The position numbers and the translations under genes were made by a program. A stretch of DNA of 64,000 nucleotides from CCMP332 sp040218795 (lineage in GTDB: Bacteria > Bacteroidota > Bacteroidia > Cytophagales > CCMP332), in the NCBI GenBank assembly GCA_040218795.1, contig JAVJQT010000010.1:248001-312000 (forward strand), read 5' to 3'. Below are positions 46,896 through 54,409 of this stretch, piece after piece. Positions within the stretch are counted from its first letter, which is position 1. Each line of letters starts with the position of its first letter. A model generated the notes under the pieces. That model did not search any database. It had not been told where the DNA came from and was given only the letters and a program-made list of their open reading frames with translations.

Positions 46896-47720
46896 TTATT
46901 CGTGAAAAGCAAGCATTGGTAATTTAGTATGATAGGCCATTTTTCTTGTATGGCTCGAACCAAATATTTTCTTAAATACATTTTTTTTCCTTGGCATTAT
47001 TGCGAGAAGTTCAACTTTATTACTTTCTATAAAGTCATTAATTCCCGCCTCAAAGTCACGGAATCTTGAAGTGTTATGGGTATGAGGAATCGAGGCAAAC
47101 AAAGATTCAAAATACATGGCTTCTTCAAAATGACCTGCCTTTGATTTTTCTTTTACATTGACCAAATGAATTCTGGCATTAAACTTTTTGGCTATGAATT
47201 TCAAGCTATCAATTTCCCTGGGTTCGTTAACTTCCTCATAATCACAGGCAAAGACAATATTATTAATCTTGTCAAAAACCGCATTTTCAGGAACACAAAT
47301 AACAGGGGCTTTTGCTTCTTCAATGACATTTGCAGCCACACTACCAATAATTATTTCTGACAAACCAGATGAGCCTTTTGTGCCCATAACAATTAAGTCG
47401 TAATTATCTTTTTTTAATTCTTCATTAATGGCATCTATTCCAAATGAAGCTACTTTTTTAAAAGCACAAAACTTCGAGATATACGCACTGAATTGTTCTT
47501 TAAGAACATCAAATTCTTCTTCGACATTTAATTCAATATTTCGGACAGTTTCACCACTAATGGCATTTCCTGCCTCGGGAAAAGCATAGGGCACGTGATA
47601 GGCGTGAAGTACACATATCATACCTCCGGTGTATTCGCTTAGTTTTAATGCGTAATCCAAAGCGTTTATTGAACATTCAGAAAAATCAACGGGGACTAAA
47701 ATTTTACTTATATTTTTCAT
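46896..47720 (-). CDS. Universal stress protein (tandem UspA domains)
   Basis: 274 residues: ISKILVPVDFSECSINALDY begins the first Usp fold, which ends with LIVMGTKGSSGLSEIIIGSV (ATP-binding loop pattern). The second fold (from about 148) is divergent and ends in LLAIMPRKKNVFKKIF. Divergent from another usp gene; a FNR-type site lies between, about 52 bases upstream of this start. Confidence 0.88.
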   Translation of the reverse strand: MKNISKILVPVDFSECSINALDYALKLSEYTGGMICVLHAYHVPYAFPEAGNAISGETVRNIELNVEEEFDVLKEQFSAYISKFCAFKKVASFGIDAINEELKKDNYDLIVMGTKGSSGLSEIIIGSVAANVIEEAKAPVICVPENAVFDKINNIVFACDYEEVNEPREIDSLKFIAKKFNARIHLVNVKEKSKAGHFEEAMYFESLFASIPHTHNTSRFRDFEAGINDFIESNKVELLAIMPRKKNVFKKIFGSSHTRKMAYHTKLPMLAFHE

Positions 47721-47769
47721 TTGCTCGAAATTTTGCCTTTTTAATATATTAGAATGATCCTGAAATAAG

Positions 47770-47785
47770 AATGATCTGTATCATT
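47770..47785. promoter_or_regulatory. FNR/CRP-type inverted repeat between divergent usp genes
   Basis: AATGAT-CTGT-ATCATT contains TGAT-N4-ATCA (47772-47783). Its left half AGAATGATC recurs at 47751-47759, 17 bases away. Located 52-65 bases from the minus-strand usp start (47720) and about 100 bases from the plus-strand usp start (47885). Confidence 0.55.
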
Positions 47786-47884
47786 TCATTGATTGCCTTG
47801 AATCATCAGAAAAAATCTTAATAAATTACAATTTCTGTTTTGAAATGGCGTGTTGCCATTTAAGTTTAATAAAAATAAAAAATC

Positions 47885-48742
47885 ATGATTAAGAGAATTT
47901 TAGTACCAACGGATTTTTCCAAGCATTCACACAATGCTTTCAAGTTTGCAGAAGAACTTGCTAGTCAAAGTAATGCTGAAGTACATATTTATCATGTTAT
48001 AGAAGCACCTTCAGCTTCTTATTCTGAGGGAAGTTTTAATGCCGAAGGCCAAATAGAAACTTCCGGCTCACATGAAGAAATTGTTTTTACAAAATCTTTA
48101 GTAAGTAAAGTGAAACAGAAAATTCACAAACTGGCCTCAGAAGCAAGGCATGATCACGTAAAATTTCACTCTCATGTCGAAATGGGTGATGTTTTTAAAA
48201 GTATTGTAGGCACAGCTGAAGATCACGATATGGATGTAATGGTGATCGGTACACAGGGGGCACAAGGTCTGGGCGAAGTACTTGTAGGAAGTACAGCAGA
48301 GAAATTGGTAAGACATTCACCAATTCCGGTAATTGCCGTTAAAGATGATGTAGACCTTTCTTTGCGAAATATTGTTTTTGCCAGTGAGTTCAATGAAGAT
48401 TTGTCAAAAGTAATGCCTATAGTAAAGCAAATTCAAAAGCTTTTTGGATCTAAATTGCATTTGGTAAGGGTCAATACACCAAATGATTTTCATTCTACGA
48501 GAACCATGAAACATATGATGGAGGAATTTGTCAAAAAATACGATATAGATAACTATACGATTAACACTTATTCCGACATCGTAGAAGAAGATGGGATTGT
48601 ATATTTTGCTGAAGATATCGATGCGGATATGGTAATCATACCTACACATGCCCGTAAGGGTCTCATGCATCTATTGAGTGGAAGTATAGCCGAAGACGTC
48701 GTCAATCATGCAAAAAGGCCTGTAATGACTATTAAAATCTAA
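47885..48742 (+). CDS. Universal stress protein (tandem UspA domains)
   Basis: 285 residues: MIKRILVPTDFSKHSHNAFK starts the first Usp fold, with VMVIGTQGAQGLGEVLVGST as the ATP-binding loop; the second fold ends MVIIPTHARKGLMHLLSGSI, so both halves look intact, unlike the two other usp proteins here. A His-rich stretch (ARHDHVKFHSHVEMGD) lies between. Convergent, with overlapping stop codons, with the zinc-ribbon gene. Confidence 0.9.
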   Translation: MIKRILVPTDFSKHSHNAFKFAEELASQSNAEVHIYHVIEAPSASYSEGSFNAEGQIETSGSHEEIVFTKSLVSKVKQKIHKLASEARHDHVKFHSHVEMGDVFKSIVGTAEDHDMDVMVIGTQGAQGLGEVLVGSTAEKLVRHSPIPVIAVKDDVDLSLRNIVFASEFNEDLSKVMPIVKQIQKLFGSKLHLVRVNTPNDFHSTRTMKHMMEEFVKKYDIDNYTINTYSDIVEEDGIVYFAEDIDADMVIIPTHARKGLMHLLSGSIAEDVVNHAKRPVMTIKI

Positions 48743-49101
48743 AAAACTTCATTCCTGACAATGAAATAGAAATCCTCATTTAATTGAACATAGCCTCTTT
48801 CATAACAAAAATAATAGGTTTGCCCATTCTTGTTTGTGAAAGTACTGGTGTGAAAAGAAAAGTTAAAACCAAGCTGAATTAAAAGTTCTCTTTGTATTCT
48901 TTTCTTTTCATTCTTACTTAAGTTTTCAAGTATTCTTCGATTTCGTCTTAAGATATTGTTGACGTTTCGAACCTGATTACTTACATCCCGGTTCAATTGA
49001 TTATTATAAGTTGTACGGCATTGATCAGAGCAAAACTTTTGATCTGATCTTCCTCTTAATTGTTCACCGCATTCACGGCATTTTCTATTGTCAATTTCCA
49101 T
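48739..49101 (-). CDS. Small zinc-ribbon protein of unknown function
   Basis: 120 residues from ATG 49101 (the upstream extension in frame is not supported by content). The N-terminus has a four-Cys ribbon, CRECGEQLRGRSDQKFCSDQC, as in MYM/FCS-like or transposase-associated fingers. A basic helical middle follows (VRNVNNILRRNRRILENLSK) and a C-terminal part rich in aromatic residues (FSFHTSTFTNKNGQTYYFCY). Looks like a conserved Bacteroidetes hypothetical protein that might bind nucleic acid. Stops overlap with usp by four bases. Confidence 0.75.
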   Translation of the reverse strand: MEIDNRKCRECGEQLRGRSDQKFCSDQCRTTYNNQLNRDVSNQVRNVNNILRRNRRILENLSKNEKKRIQRELLIQLGFNFSFHTSTFTNKNGQTYYFCYERGYVQLNEDFYFIVRNEVF

Positions 49102-49234
49102 AATTAAACGATTACAATCGTAAATGAAACGAAAGTAAACGGTTAATATCCGACTCAATTCGTGAAGACCCCTCAGCTTTGTGTGGTCAGTTGAGATGTA
49201 TCAGCTGCATGAACAAATTATAAATTTTATTATT

Positions 49235-49576
49235 ATGAACAATTTAAAAAACCGCGTACAACTTATCGGGAATCTGGGAAAAGATCCTGAAGTAAAACAT
49301 CTTGACAATGGTAAAGTTGTTGCTAAATTTTCTTTGGCGACTTCTGAATCATATAAAAATAAACAAGGTGAGAAAGTTACTGATGTCCAATGGCACAATA
49401 TTGTGGCATGGGGCAAGCAAGCTGAAATCGTTGAAAAGTACTTTGAAAAAGGTAAGGAAATCGCACTTGACGGGAAGCTATTGCATCGCTCTTATGAAGA
49501 TAAGGACGGCCAAATGCGATATTTTACTGAAGTTCAGGTTAACGAATTTCTGATGCTCAACAAGAAAGCGAGCTAA
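49235..49576 (+). CDS. ssb: Single-stranded DNA-binding protein
   Basis: 113 residues from ATG 49235 (upstream in-frame ATGs give an unrelated N-terminus). OB-fold signature NRVQLIGNLGKDPEVKHLDN, KFSLATSES, VQWHNIVAWGKQAEIVEKY and DGKLLHRSYEDKDG. There is no glycine-rich or acidic DDDIPF tail, so it is a short SSB, perhaps a second paralogue used in repair or recombination instead of the main replication SSB. A terminator follows. Confidence 0.93.
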   Translation: MNNLKNRVQLIGNLGKDPEVKHLDNGKVVAKFSLATSESYKNKQGEKVTDVQWHNIVAWGKQAEIVEKYFEKGKEIALDGKLLHRSYEDKDGQMRYFTEVQVNEFLMLNKKAS

Positions 49577-49600
49577 GTAACCATTATTGGTTTTTTAAAG

Positions 49601-49633
49601 AGGAGTATAGACAAGTTCTGTACTCCTTTTTTT
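49601..49633 (+). terminator. Terminator after ssb
   Basis: Stem AGGAGTA (49601-49607) / TACTCCT (49621-49627) with a 13-base loop, then a run of seven T. Confidence 0.8.
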
Positions 49634-49698
49634 GTATATAATGGCCAATATGTTTTTGGCAAAATAATTGTTCTTGTTATTTCATATTAAATCTCAAG

Positions 49699-50418
49699 AT
49701 GATGATAAGCCCTATTAAACTCAGTGTATTTTTTCTGTTAATAATTTTTTCACACTCGCTTCTTTCGCAGCACAGACTGGTTGGAACGCAGCTCGAGATA
49801 ACACAAAACAGAGCGAAACAGGGCGATAAAGGTGCTCAATTATTATTGGGATTGCATTATTTGTCTATTGCAAATACGGGTGATTACAAAGCAAAAGGCA
49901 GGTATTGGCTTCAAAAGAGCGCAGATCAGGGATTAAAGGAAGGCCAATATGAATATGCCAAAGAAATTTATCGAGATAAAAAAAGAGAGACAGATAAGAT
50001 TGCTTTAACATACTTTGAAAAGAGTGCTAAGCAGGGACATTACCCTGCTGCCTTGGAGGCAGCACAAATGTATTATTTTGGCTTTGGTACGCTACGTTAT
50101 CCCAACAAAGCACTGGATTTATTCAGAATTTGTGCAGAAAAAGGAAATGCAAAGGCCCAATATTTTCTTGCCAAGATTTATTATGAGGGCGAAGGGACTG
50201 AAAAAAATAAAAACATTGCCTTTAAATGGTGTTCAAAAAGTTCTGATCAGGGCTATGCGCCCGCGCAATTATTATTAGCAAAAATGTACCTCAACGCCGA
50301 TGGAACCATTTTTGATGGAAAGAAAGCTGCAATTCTGACCAAATCAGCTTTTGAAAAAGGAGAAGAAGAAGCTCAAATTTTGTGGGATAACAAAGAGCTT
50401 TGGAGATATGTAAACTAA
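49699..50418 (+). CDS. Secreted Sel1-repeat protein
   Basis: 239 residues with signal peptide (cleavage near SHSLLSQ). About five Sel1-like repeats of 36 residues, for example GDKGAQLLLGLHYLSIANTG, ALTYFEKSAKQGHYPAALEA, LFRICAEKGNAKAQYFLAKI and KWCSKSSDQGYAPAQLLLAK. Sel1 proteins act as scaffolds for protein-protein contacts, often in the periplasm. No neighbour suggests a partner. Gene ends just before a hairpin that also serves the convergent gene. Confidence 0.85.
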   Translation: MMISPIKLSVFFLLIIFSHSLLSQHRLVGTQLEITQNRAKQGDKGAQLLLGLHYLSIANTGDYKAKGRYWLQKSADQGLKEGQYEYAKEIYRDKKRETDKIALTYFEKSAKQGHYPAALEAAQMYYFGFGTLRYPNKALDLFRICAEKGNAKAQYFLAKIYYEGEGTEKNKNIAFKWCSKSSDQGYAPAQLLLAKMYLNADGTIFDGKKAAILTKSAFEKGEEEAQILWDNKELWRYVN

Positions 50419-50420
50419 AA

Positions 50421-50438
50421 AGCCCTCCTAAGAGGGCT
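50421..50438 (-). terminator. Terminator between convergent Sel1 and barrel genes
   Basis: AGCCCTC (50421-50427) / GAGGGCT (50432-50438), four-base loop. The T-run (TTTTT on the minus strand, bases 50420-50416) is better for the minus-strand gene; on the + strand the downstream sequence is only loosely T-rich. Confidence 0.75.
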
Positions 50439-50455
50439 CATTTGGTGTTTTTAAA

Positions 50456-51103
50456 TTAAATTGGTTCTACAATTCTATATTTCAATCCAAATTGTATCCA
50501 GGATTGAGCCACATCTGTTTTTGTTTCAATAGTTGTATTGGTATTTGGGTCAGTAGCTGATTGAGTTTGAGAATTCCAACTAAGATTGTATCTAACATAT
50601 AATCCTAATTTCTTAGGCAAATTAAGATCTAAACCTACTGCCAAACCTATTTCAGGTGAATTATCAGGTTCATAGTCTGTTTTACTATTATCATCAGAAA
50701 ACTCACCATTTGTCAAGAAACTGAATTGAGGACCAACTTCAATTGCCAAGGGCTTTATAAAATTAAATGTAGCCATTAATGGAATATCGATATAACTGGC
50801 TCTAAACTCAGTTGTAATTTCTGGTGATTGAAAAGGTCCTGAGGTAATAGCAGGTGTTATTATATCTCCTCCTCTAGCCGAATATAGAACTTCAATTTTT
50901 CCACCAAATTTTACCGGTGATTTTAATTTAGCAAAGGCACCTGCGTGATAACCAAAAATGCCGGAATACTCGATTCCGTCATCGGGACTTAAAGCAGCAG
51001 CAGCAGCCTGTCCGCCTGCTTTCAACCCTGCTGAAAAGAACTGGGCATTTGAATACGTTATAAATAGACCAATCAATGTTATGGATAGTAATATCTTTTT
51101 CAT
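50456..51103 (-). CDS. Outer-membrane beta-barrel (PorT-like family)
   Basis: 215 residues from ATG 51103: MKKILLSITLIGLFITYSNA is the signal peptide. FFSAGLKAGGQAAAAALSPD opens an eight-stranded barrel typical of the 'outer membrane protein beta-barrel' or PorT-like family, ending with WIQFGLKYRI. An Ala-rich stretch AAAAA is at mature positions about 12-16. Function unknown; likely a small porin-like or structural protein. Confidence 0.82.
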   Translation of the reverse strand: MKKILLSITLIGLFITYSNAQFFSAGLKAGGQAAAAALSPDDGIEYSGIFGYHAGAFAKLKSPVKFGGKIEVLYSARGGDIITPAITSGPFQSPEITTEFRASYIDIPLMATFNFIKPLAIEVGPQFSFLTNGEFSDDNSKTDYEPDNSPEIGLAVGLDLNLPKKLGLYVRYNLSWNSQTQSATDPNTNTTIETKTDVAQSWIQFGLKYRIVEPI

Positions 51104-51223
51104 AGTTTTTTTGTTTTTACTAATTAACAAAAAAAACTGCATTCTAAGACTTGATTAGTGGAAAATACAGTTCTCTATTTGGATTCTTTATTTTTCATAA
51201 ATTCGTAGTCAAATGAAATAAGA

Positions 51224-52114
51224 ATGATCCGTACCGGTGTATTGCTTATTTTTCTATTTTTTTTTGAGAATTCAATTATCGCTCAACCATATGTCGACAT
51301 TTTTTCGATAAGACATCATGAGTCACCCAATCAGCCTTATTTGGATAATGATAGTTCTTCACTTAGCATCAGTCAAACCAGAATTAGCACGTTTTTACCC
51401 TTTGTCCTAAAAAATGAAGATGCTATTATATTCGGTTCATTTTATGAGCGAATAAGATTAAAAACAAGAAAAACAGGATTAAATACATTTGATCTGCATT
51501 CAGCAATTCTACAAATTGGCTATGGAAAAAAATGGAATAAGCAATGGAATATCCTTTTATTGTTTTTACCAAAAATTTCAAGCGACTGGAATGGAATATC
51601 CTCTGAAGATCTTCAAATAGGAGGAATTGTAATTGCTACAAAAAAAATAAATAAAAAATTCAGATATAAATTCGGACTCTATTACAATCGCGAATATTTC
51701 GGGAATTTATTTGTTCCGGTTTTAGGCTTGGACTGGAGAATTAATAAAAAATTAAATTTTTTCGGACTTCTCCCTCGTGGGCTAAATCTTGAATACAAAG
51801 CATTAAAAACAATCCATTTTGGTCTTGCCCACGAAACCATCACCACCACTTACAGATTAAATGGCGATTTCAATAATAATTACATTCGGGACGGTGACCG
51901 GTTTTGGGCTTATTATATGTTTAAATTTTATTTTAATTATTACCCTGTAAAGAATATTGTACTCTCAGCTGAATTTGGCCACACAGCTTTTAGATCGTAT
52001 CAGGAATATTGGAGAGGAACTAAAGACAAAGTAAATGAAGGCCCATTTCAGCAATCCAAAAACGCGCCCTTTATAAATCTTCTTTTGGCTTACAGAATCC
52101 GTTTTGACAATTGA
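51224..52114 (+). CDS. Outer-membrane beta-barrel of the DUF6268 type
   Basis: 296 residues with signal peptide (about 1-20). Alternating strands such as AIIFGSFYERIRLKT, FDLHSAILQIGYGKKWN, FRYKFGLYYNREYFG and LLLAYRIRF suggest a 10-14-strand barrel, similar to DUF6268 family proteins of Bacteroidetes. No catalytic residues can be assigned. Not obviously linked to the neighbours. Confidence 0.75.
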   Translation: MIRTGVLLIFLFFFENSIIAQPYVDIFSIRHHESPNQPYLDNDSSSLSISQTRISTFLPFVLKNEDAIIFGSFYERIRLKTRKTGLNTFDLHSAILQIGYGKKWNKQWNILLLFLPKISSDWNGISSEDLQIGGIVIATKKINKKFRYKFGLYYNREYFGNLFVPVLGLDWRINKKLNFFGLLPRGLNLEYKALKTIHFGLAHETITTTYRLNGDFNNNYIRDGDRFWAYYMFKFYFNYYPVKNIVLSAEFGHTAFRSYQEYWRGTKDKVNEGPFQQSKNAPFINLLLAYRIRFDN

Positions 52115-52247
52115 ATTTTTAGCTAGTTGAAAAATAAAATCAAAACGACAAGGTCGAGATTGACTCCGTCGATCTCTTTTGGTGCAGTCCTGCAAATAAA
52201 AATCCTTCCATGCTTGAGCATGGATGTATGTTTGCTTACAAATACAA

Positions 52248-52272
52248 AAGCGAGCTTTTGATTTGCTCGCTT
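52248..52272 (-). terminator. Hairpin downstream of tRNA-Arg
   Basis: AAGCGAGC (52248-52255) / GCTCGCTT (52265-52272), nine-base loop, followed on the minus strand by TTTTGTATTTG. Fits a terminator for the tRNA. A second hairpin CCATGC/GCATGG lies at 52208-52223, also followed by a T-run on the minus strand side. Confidence 0.65.
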
Positions 52273-52303
52273 CACATCCATTTTAAGGATTTTTGCTTGA
52301 TCG

Positions 52304-52377
52304 TGAACCCGGAGAGATTCGAACTCCCAACCTCCTGATCCGTAGTCAGGTGCACTATCCAGTTATGCTACGGGTCC
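52304..52377 (-). tRNA. tRNA-Arg (anticodon ACG)
   Basis: 74 bases on the minus strand. Acceptor stem GGACCCG / CGGGTTC with a G-U pair, D-arm GCATAACTGGATAGTGC, anticodon stem-loop CCTGA-CTACGGA-TCAGG (anticodon ACG), and T-arm GGGAG-TTCGAAT-CTCTC. CCA is not encoded. Discriminator A. Its first ten bases also encode the last codons and stop of the GIY-YIG ORF. Confidence 0.93.
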
Positions 52378-52613
52378 AATATTTTGTTTAAATAATCTCT
52401 TCCAACTCCGCTTTTTAACCATTTCTCTCTTATTCTTGCCTTTTTATAATCAGGAAAAGCTTCCTGATAAATTAACTTCCATGGTCTGTATGGCGCAGTT
52501 GATTTTGACTTACCACTATTATGCTCTTTAACCCTTTTGGTTAAATCTTCTGTAATACCCACATATCTTCTTTTATGGGTTTCTGACTCCAAAACATAAA
52601 CAAATATATTCAT
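52368..52613 (-). CDS. Small GIY-YIG nuclease domain protein next to tRNA-Arg
   Basis: 81 residues from ATG 52613 (a GTG at 52628 would add five). The GIY-YIG motif is present as FVYVLESETHKRRYVGIT (YVL ... YVG), followed by the conserved Arg (LTKRVKEHN), the STAPYRPWKLIY block and a C-terminal KWLKSGVGRDYLNKI, as in the YhbQ/UPF0213-like family. The stop codon TAG and the two preceding codons are part of the tRNA 5' end. Together with the flanking repeat this suggests that the ORF arrived by insertion at the tRNA gene. Catalytic Glu and Asn of the family may be E53 and the residues near the end; not verified. Confidence 0.8.
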   Translation of the reverse strand: MNIFVYVLESETHKRRYVGITEDLTKRVKEHNSGKSKSTAPYRPWKLIYQEAFPDYKKARIREKWLKSGVGRDYLNKILDP

Positions 52614-52629
52614 CCTATTTCGGTGCACC

Positions 52630-52683
52630 CCGCCTCGGCGGGTAAACCCACCCCGGCGGGTAAACCCTCCCCGGCGGGTAAAT
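52630..52683. repeat. Three 18-bp GC-rich tandem hairpin units
   Basis: CCGCCTCGGCGGGTAAAC (52630-52647), CCACCCCGGCGGGTAAAC (52648-52665), CCTCCCCGGCGGGTAAAT (52666-52683). The first is preceded by C, making the palindrome CCCGCC-TC-GGCGGG; later copies are diverged on the left arm. Strikingly GC-rich in an AT-rich genome. Confidence 0.9.
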
Positions 52684-52735
52684 ATCCAGTTATGCCTGAC
52701 CGCTGTGGCGGTCTACGGATCCAATATATTGTTTA
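52683..52735 (-). repeat. Decayed partial copy of the tRNA-Arg 5' region with an 18-bp hairpin insert
   Basis: Bases 52683-52695 and 52714-52735 repeat 52356-52390 (tRNA D-arm through acceptor and 13 bases beyond) with two mismatches. The two parts are split by an 18-bp hairpin, GACCGC/GCGGTC with TGTG loop at 52698-52713. With the intact tRNA this makes a direct repeat flanking the GIY-YIG ORF. Confidence 0.85.
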
Positions 52736-52828
52736 ATTGTGATGCAAAAGTAGATAAATTGAGACTTGAATAAAAGTCAGGTTTGTCGCTACTTCTTTTT
52801 ATTTTAGCTTTAAAGCAAAATACATACT

Positions 52829-53587
52829 ATGAAGATCAAATTATTACTTAGTACAGCTCTTATTTTTATCGGAAGTGCAATTTTTGCACAAGATGAAGTC
52901 ACAGATCCAAATTTTACAGAGTATCAGGATAAGGTTCCCGGCACACTTGTATTTGAATTTGGATATAATATGCTTCAGGAAGGCACTCCTAACAATATGG
53001 ATATTGAATTTTTAAAGAGTCGATCTGCAAATATTTATTACATGTACGATTTCAGGCTCTTTGGTTCTAAAAAACTTTCCTTTAATCCGGGCTTTGGACT
53101 TGGAACTGATAATTACATGTTTTCAAACGAAGTAAGCGTAACACCCGGTGCTAACAACACTCTTTTTGTAATAAGCGCTTCACAATTTGAATCCGGAGTT
53201 AATACGGATTCTTCAACTTTTGGAATAGAAAAATCAAAATTAAATGTCAATTATTTCGACATTCCAATGGAATTTAGATTCAGGACAAAACCTTCAAAAA
53301 AGTCCTTTCGTTTTGCTGTCGGAGGGAAAATAGGTTTCCTTATCGATGCAAAAACTAAAATAAAATACGAGCTGGATGGTGATAATTATAAATTTAAAAG
53401 CAAATCAAGAAAAGGACTGGAGAATTTCCGATACGGGCTTCATGCCAGAATCGGTTTTGGAAGCTTGAATTTCTTTGGGTATTATGCTTTATCTGAACTT
53501 TTTGAATCCGAATTAAACGATTCCAATGGTAAGCTGGAAGGAAATTTATCCAATGTAATCCTTGGAATTACAGTGGTTACCTTCTGA
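52829..53587 (+). CDS. Outer-membrane beta-barrel (PorT-like family)
   Basis: 252 residues with signal peptide ending SAIFAQ. Strands such as PGTLVFEFGYNMLQEG, KLSFNPGFGLGTDNYMF, YFDIPMEFRFRTKPSKK, SFRFAVGGKIGFLID and LHARIGFGSLNFFGYYALS indicate an outer-membrane barrel of the PorT-like/OMP_b-brl_2 type. The true PorT of T9SS is about this size, but I cannot assign it as PorT itself. The transcript ends in a hairpin overlapping the convergent gene. Confidence 0.8.
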   Translation: MKIKLLLSTALIFIGSAIFAQDEVTDPNFTEYQDKVPGTLVFEFGYNMLQEGTPNNMDIEFLKSRSANIYYMYDFRLFGSKKLSFNPGFGLGTDNYMFSNEVSVTPGANNTLFVISASQFESGVNTDSSTFGIEKSKLNVNYFDIPMEFRFRTKPSKKSFRFAVGGKIGFLIDAKTKIKYELDGDNYKFKSKSRKGLENFRYGLHARIGFGSLNFFGYYALSELFESELNDSNGKLEGNLSNVILGITVVTF

Positions 53588-53610
53588 TTTTGAAATAAAC
53601 AATTTGTGAG

Positions 53611-53657
53611 CCTGATTTTAATTGATCAATTGCCTTTAAAATCAGGTTTTCTTTTTT
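53611..53657 (+). terminator. Terminator of the barrel gene inside the convergent coding region
   Basis: Stem CCTGATTTTA (53611-53620) / TAAAATCAGG (53637-53646), loop containing the palindrome ATTGATCAAT, then TTTTCTTTTTT. The right arm lies within the 3' end of the enoyl-CoA hydratase gene, which begins (stop) at 53626. Confidence 0.78.
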
Positions 53658-54405
53658 CGAGAAAGGCAGCGACCCCTTCTTTATAATCATTTGATCCTCC
53701 CGCTATTTCCTGACAATATTTTTCATACTCCAAAGCCTGTTCCAAATCAAAATTATAGGATTTATTGAGCATTTTTTTCATCAAACCAATTGCCTTTGTG
53801 GGCGCATTGGCATAGTGTTCTGCCAGGGCCTGAACTTCAGCATCTAAATCTTCTTTTTTTACTACTTTATTGACCAATCCAAGTTGTTTAGCTTCTACAG
53901 CCTTTACCTTAGACCCCAATGTGCTTAATTCAAATGCCTTTGAATAACCTACCAGACGCGGTAGGAAAAACGATGATCCTGAATCCAGGACCAAGCCTAT
54001 ATTAACAAAAACCTCTATGAGAGACGCTTCTTCAGCAGCAATTATCATATCTGCAGCCAATGCCAAAGAACAACCTGCTCCAGCGGCCACTCCATTCAAT
54101 TTTACAATAATGGGTTTAGGCATATTGCGCATTGAACGAATAATAGGATTATACCTCTTTGTAAGCGATTCTTTGAAAGATCGCTTTTCAACACCTGATA
54201 CTGCTTTTAGATCCTGCCCTGAACAAAAAGCTTTTCCTTCTCCGCTTATTACGAGAACCCGAACATCATCATTCTTTGCACTTTCTTTAAGCGCGGATTG
54301 AAGTTCATAACTCAATTCATCGTCAAAGGCATTAAATACCTCAGGCCTGTTTAATGTGATGTTTGCAATTCCCTTTTCTACTACGTATTTGAGTTTTTGA
54401 TACAT
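53626..54405 (-). CDS. Enoyl-CoA hydratase/isomerase (PaaG-like)
   Basis: 259 residues, crotonase fold. ITLNRPEVFNAFDDEL, GKAFCSGQDLKAV (first oxyanion-hole strand) and NGVAAGAGCSLALAADMIIA (second) are conserved. IEVFVNIGLVLDSGSSFFLP with Asp in the position of PaaG (1,2-epoxyphenylacetyl-CoA isomerase) rather than the Glu pair of classical hydratases, and the C-terminal YKEGVAAFLEKRKPDF, point to a PaaG-like isomerase. No other paa genes are nearby, so the substrate is uncertain. Four bases after the PAP2-like gene's end on the same strand? It lies upstream of that gene in coordinates and downstream in transcription. Confidence 0.88.
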   Translation of the reverse strand: MYQKLKYVVEKGIANITLNRPEVFNAFDDELSYELQSALKESAKNDDVRVLVISGEGKAFCSGQDLKAVSGVEKRSFKESLTKRYNPIIRSMRNMPKPIIVKLNGVAAGAGCSLALAADMIIAAEEASLIEVFVNIGLVLDSGSSFFLPRLVGYSKAFELSTLGSKVKAVEAKQLGLVNKVVKKEDLDAEVQALAEHYANAPTKAIGLMKKMLNKSYNFDLEQALEYEKYCQEIAGGSNDYKEGVAAFLEKRKPDFKGN

Positions 54406-54409
54406 TTAA

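Noticed and set aside
49192..49203. TGA-N6-TCA core before ssb
   Set aside because: Only the six-base core matches; many such cores are expected by chance, and ssb has no link to low-oxygen respiration.
47761..51232. Shared 16-base string TGAAATAAGAATGATC at about 47761 and about 51214
   Set aside because: One such chance repeat is expected among all pairs in 64 kb of AT-rich DNA, and the second copy runs into a start codon of an unrelated barrel gene.
52630..52735. Possible CRISPR array (short GC-rich repeats)
   Set aside because: Three directly abutting 18-bp units without spacers and no cas genes; they are tandem hairpin repeats.
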